Below are positions 63,806 to 64,000 of a DNA stretch of 64,000 nucleotides, piece after piece (within the stretch, counting starts at the first letter, position 1; every line of letters starts with the position of its first letter). This DNA comes from Streptomyces smyrnaeus (GTDB taxonomy: Bacteria > Actinomycetota > Actinomycetes > Streptomycetales > Streptomycetaceae), in NCBI RefSeq assembly GCF_017676345.1, contig NZ_JAFFZM010000004.1, positions 62,001 through 126,000 on the forward strand, in the 5' to 3' direction. The position numbers and the translations under genes were made by a program. Under the pieces are notes generated by a model, which had not been told where the DNA came from, searched no databases, and was given only the letters and a program-made list of their open reading frames with translations.

Positions 63806-64000
63806 ATGACAGTGGCGTCACCTCCCCGCACCGACGCCCGGGGCTTCTGGTCCTCGGCCCGTGCCCGGTATCTGATGCCGGTCGCCTTCGTCACCTACTC
63901 GCTCGCCTATCTCGACAAGTCGAACTACGCGATCGCGTCGGCGGGCGGTATGGCCGAGGACCTGCAGCTGTCCGCCGGTCTCGACTCGCTCATCGCGGCC
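63806..64000 (+). CDS. MFS transporter, N-terminal part
   Basis: First 65 residues only, cut at the right edge. Begins MTVASPPRTDARGFWSSARARY, then a first membrane helix LMPVAFVTYSLAYLDKSNYAIA. LDKSNYAIA is the hallmark of the anion:cation symporter group (tartrate/glucarate-like MFS), in keeping with the divergent 2-hydroxyacid dehydrogenase. AAAGGGGG upstream. Confidence 0.85.
   Translation, partial: MTVASPPRTDARGFWSSARARYLMPVAFVTYSLAYLDKSNYAIASAGGMAEDLQLSAGLDSLIAA

Overview
The window is high-GC actinomycete DNA and almost certainly comes from a Streptomyces chromosome. The evidence is the strong third-position G/C bias, GTG and TTG starts behind GGAGG-type ribosome sites, ATGA/GTGA stop-start overlaps, two conservon (cvn) operons, a cold-shock/DEAD-box helicase pair, and many P450s. 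I see no tRNA, rRNA, insertion sequence, prophage or CRISPR array. Most of the window is accessory (specialised) metabolism, broken up by housekeeping genes.

Region by region. (1) 1-9873: a lipid-tailoring cluster with a fatty acyl-AMP ligase, a delta-9-type desaturase, a free-standing ACP, a cyclopropane-synthase-type methyltransferase, an FAD oxidoreductase, a thioester-reductase-like protein, an SDR, a phosphopantetheinyl transferase, a small LuxR regulator and a KASIII. No PKS or NRPS is in view. The likely logic is activation of a fatty acid, loading on the ACP, modification while tethered, then reductive release. (2) 10076-14176: a 28-residue peptide gene ending GAYPWIP, a strong hairpin and then a P450, which together look like a minimal P450-modified RiPP locus. 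A second P450 and a protein resembling the alpha-ketoglutarate HExxH peptide hydroxylases, with a degraded HExxH, follow. (3) 14287-20947: slipin, cold-shock protein, DEAD-box helicase, two small proteins, and a 552-residue protein of unknown function with faint class I terpene-synthase-like signatures. (4) 21723-25967 and 37293-41713: two complete conservons (sensor kinase-like, roadblock, DUF742, GTPase, CYP157-like P450) in opposite orientation. (5) 26042-34114: a sulfated-compound utilisation locus with an ABC importer, ROK regulator, Cys-type sulfatase, its formylglycine-generating enzyme and a Tat-exported GH43-like protein. (6) 34365-36928: a sesquiterpene-type synthase with a pentalenene-oxygenase-like P450. 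(7) 42426-53262: a large LAL regulator, argG with an ArgR-type site, NAD-dependent epimerases, a lone cytochrome oxidase subunit I, and a TetR/target pair. (8) 53367-61267: a tocopherol-like cluster with tocopherol cyclase, polyprenyl diphosphate synthase, UbiA prenyltransferase, two methyltransferases, 4-hydroxyphenylpyruvate dioxygenase and geranylgeranyl reductase. (9) 61444 to the end: DUF899, VOC, a 2-hydroxyacid dehydrogenase and the start of an MFS transporter.

The two strongest candidates for an undescribed system are the tocopherol-like cluster and the short peptide/P450 pair. The first carries every enzyme class needed to go from 4-hydroxyphenylpyruvate to a chromanol, in a non-photosynthetic bacterium. 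The second has a core (Y-P-W-I-P) that offers a Tyr and a Trp for oxidative cross-linking. The ACP-tethered lipid cluster is third. All functions are inferred by reading the sequence; no database search was possible.
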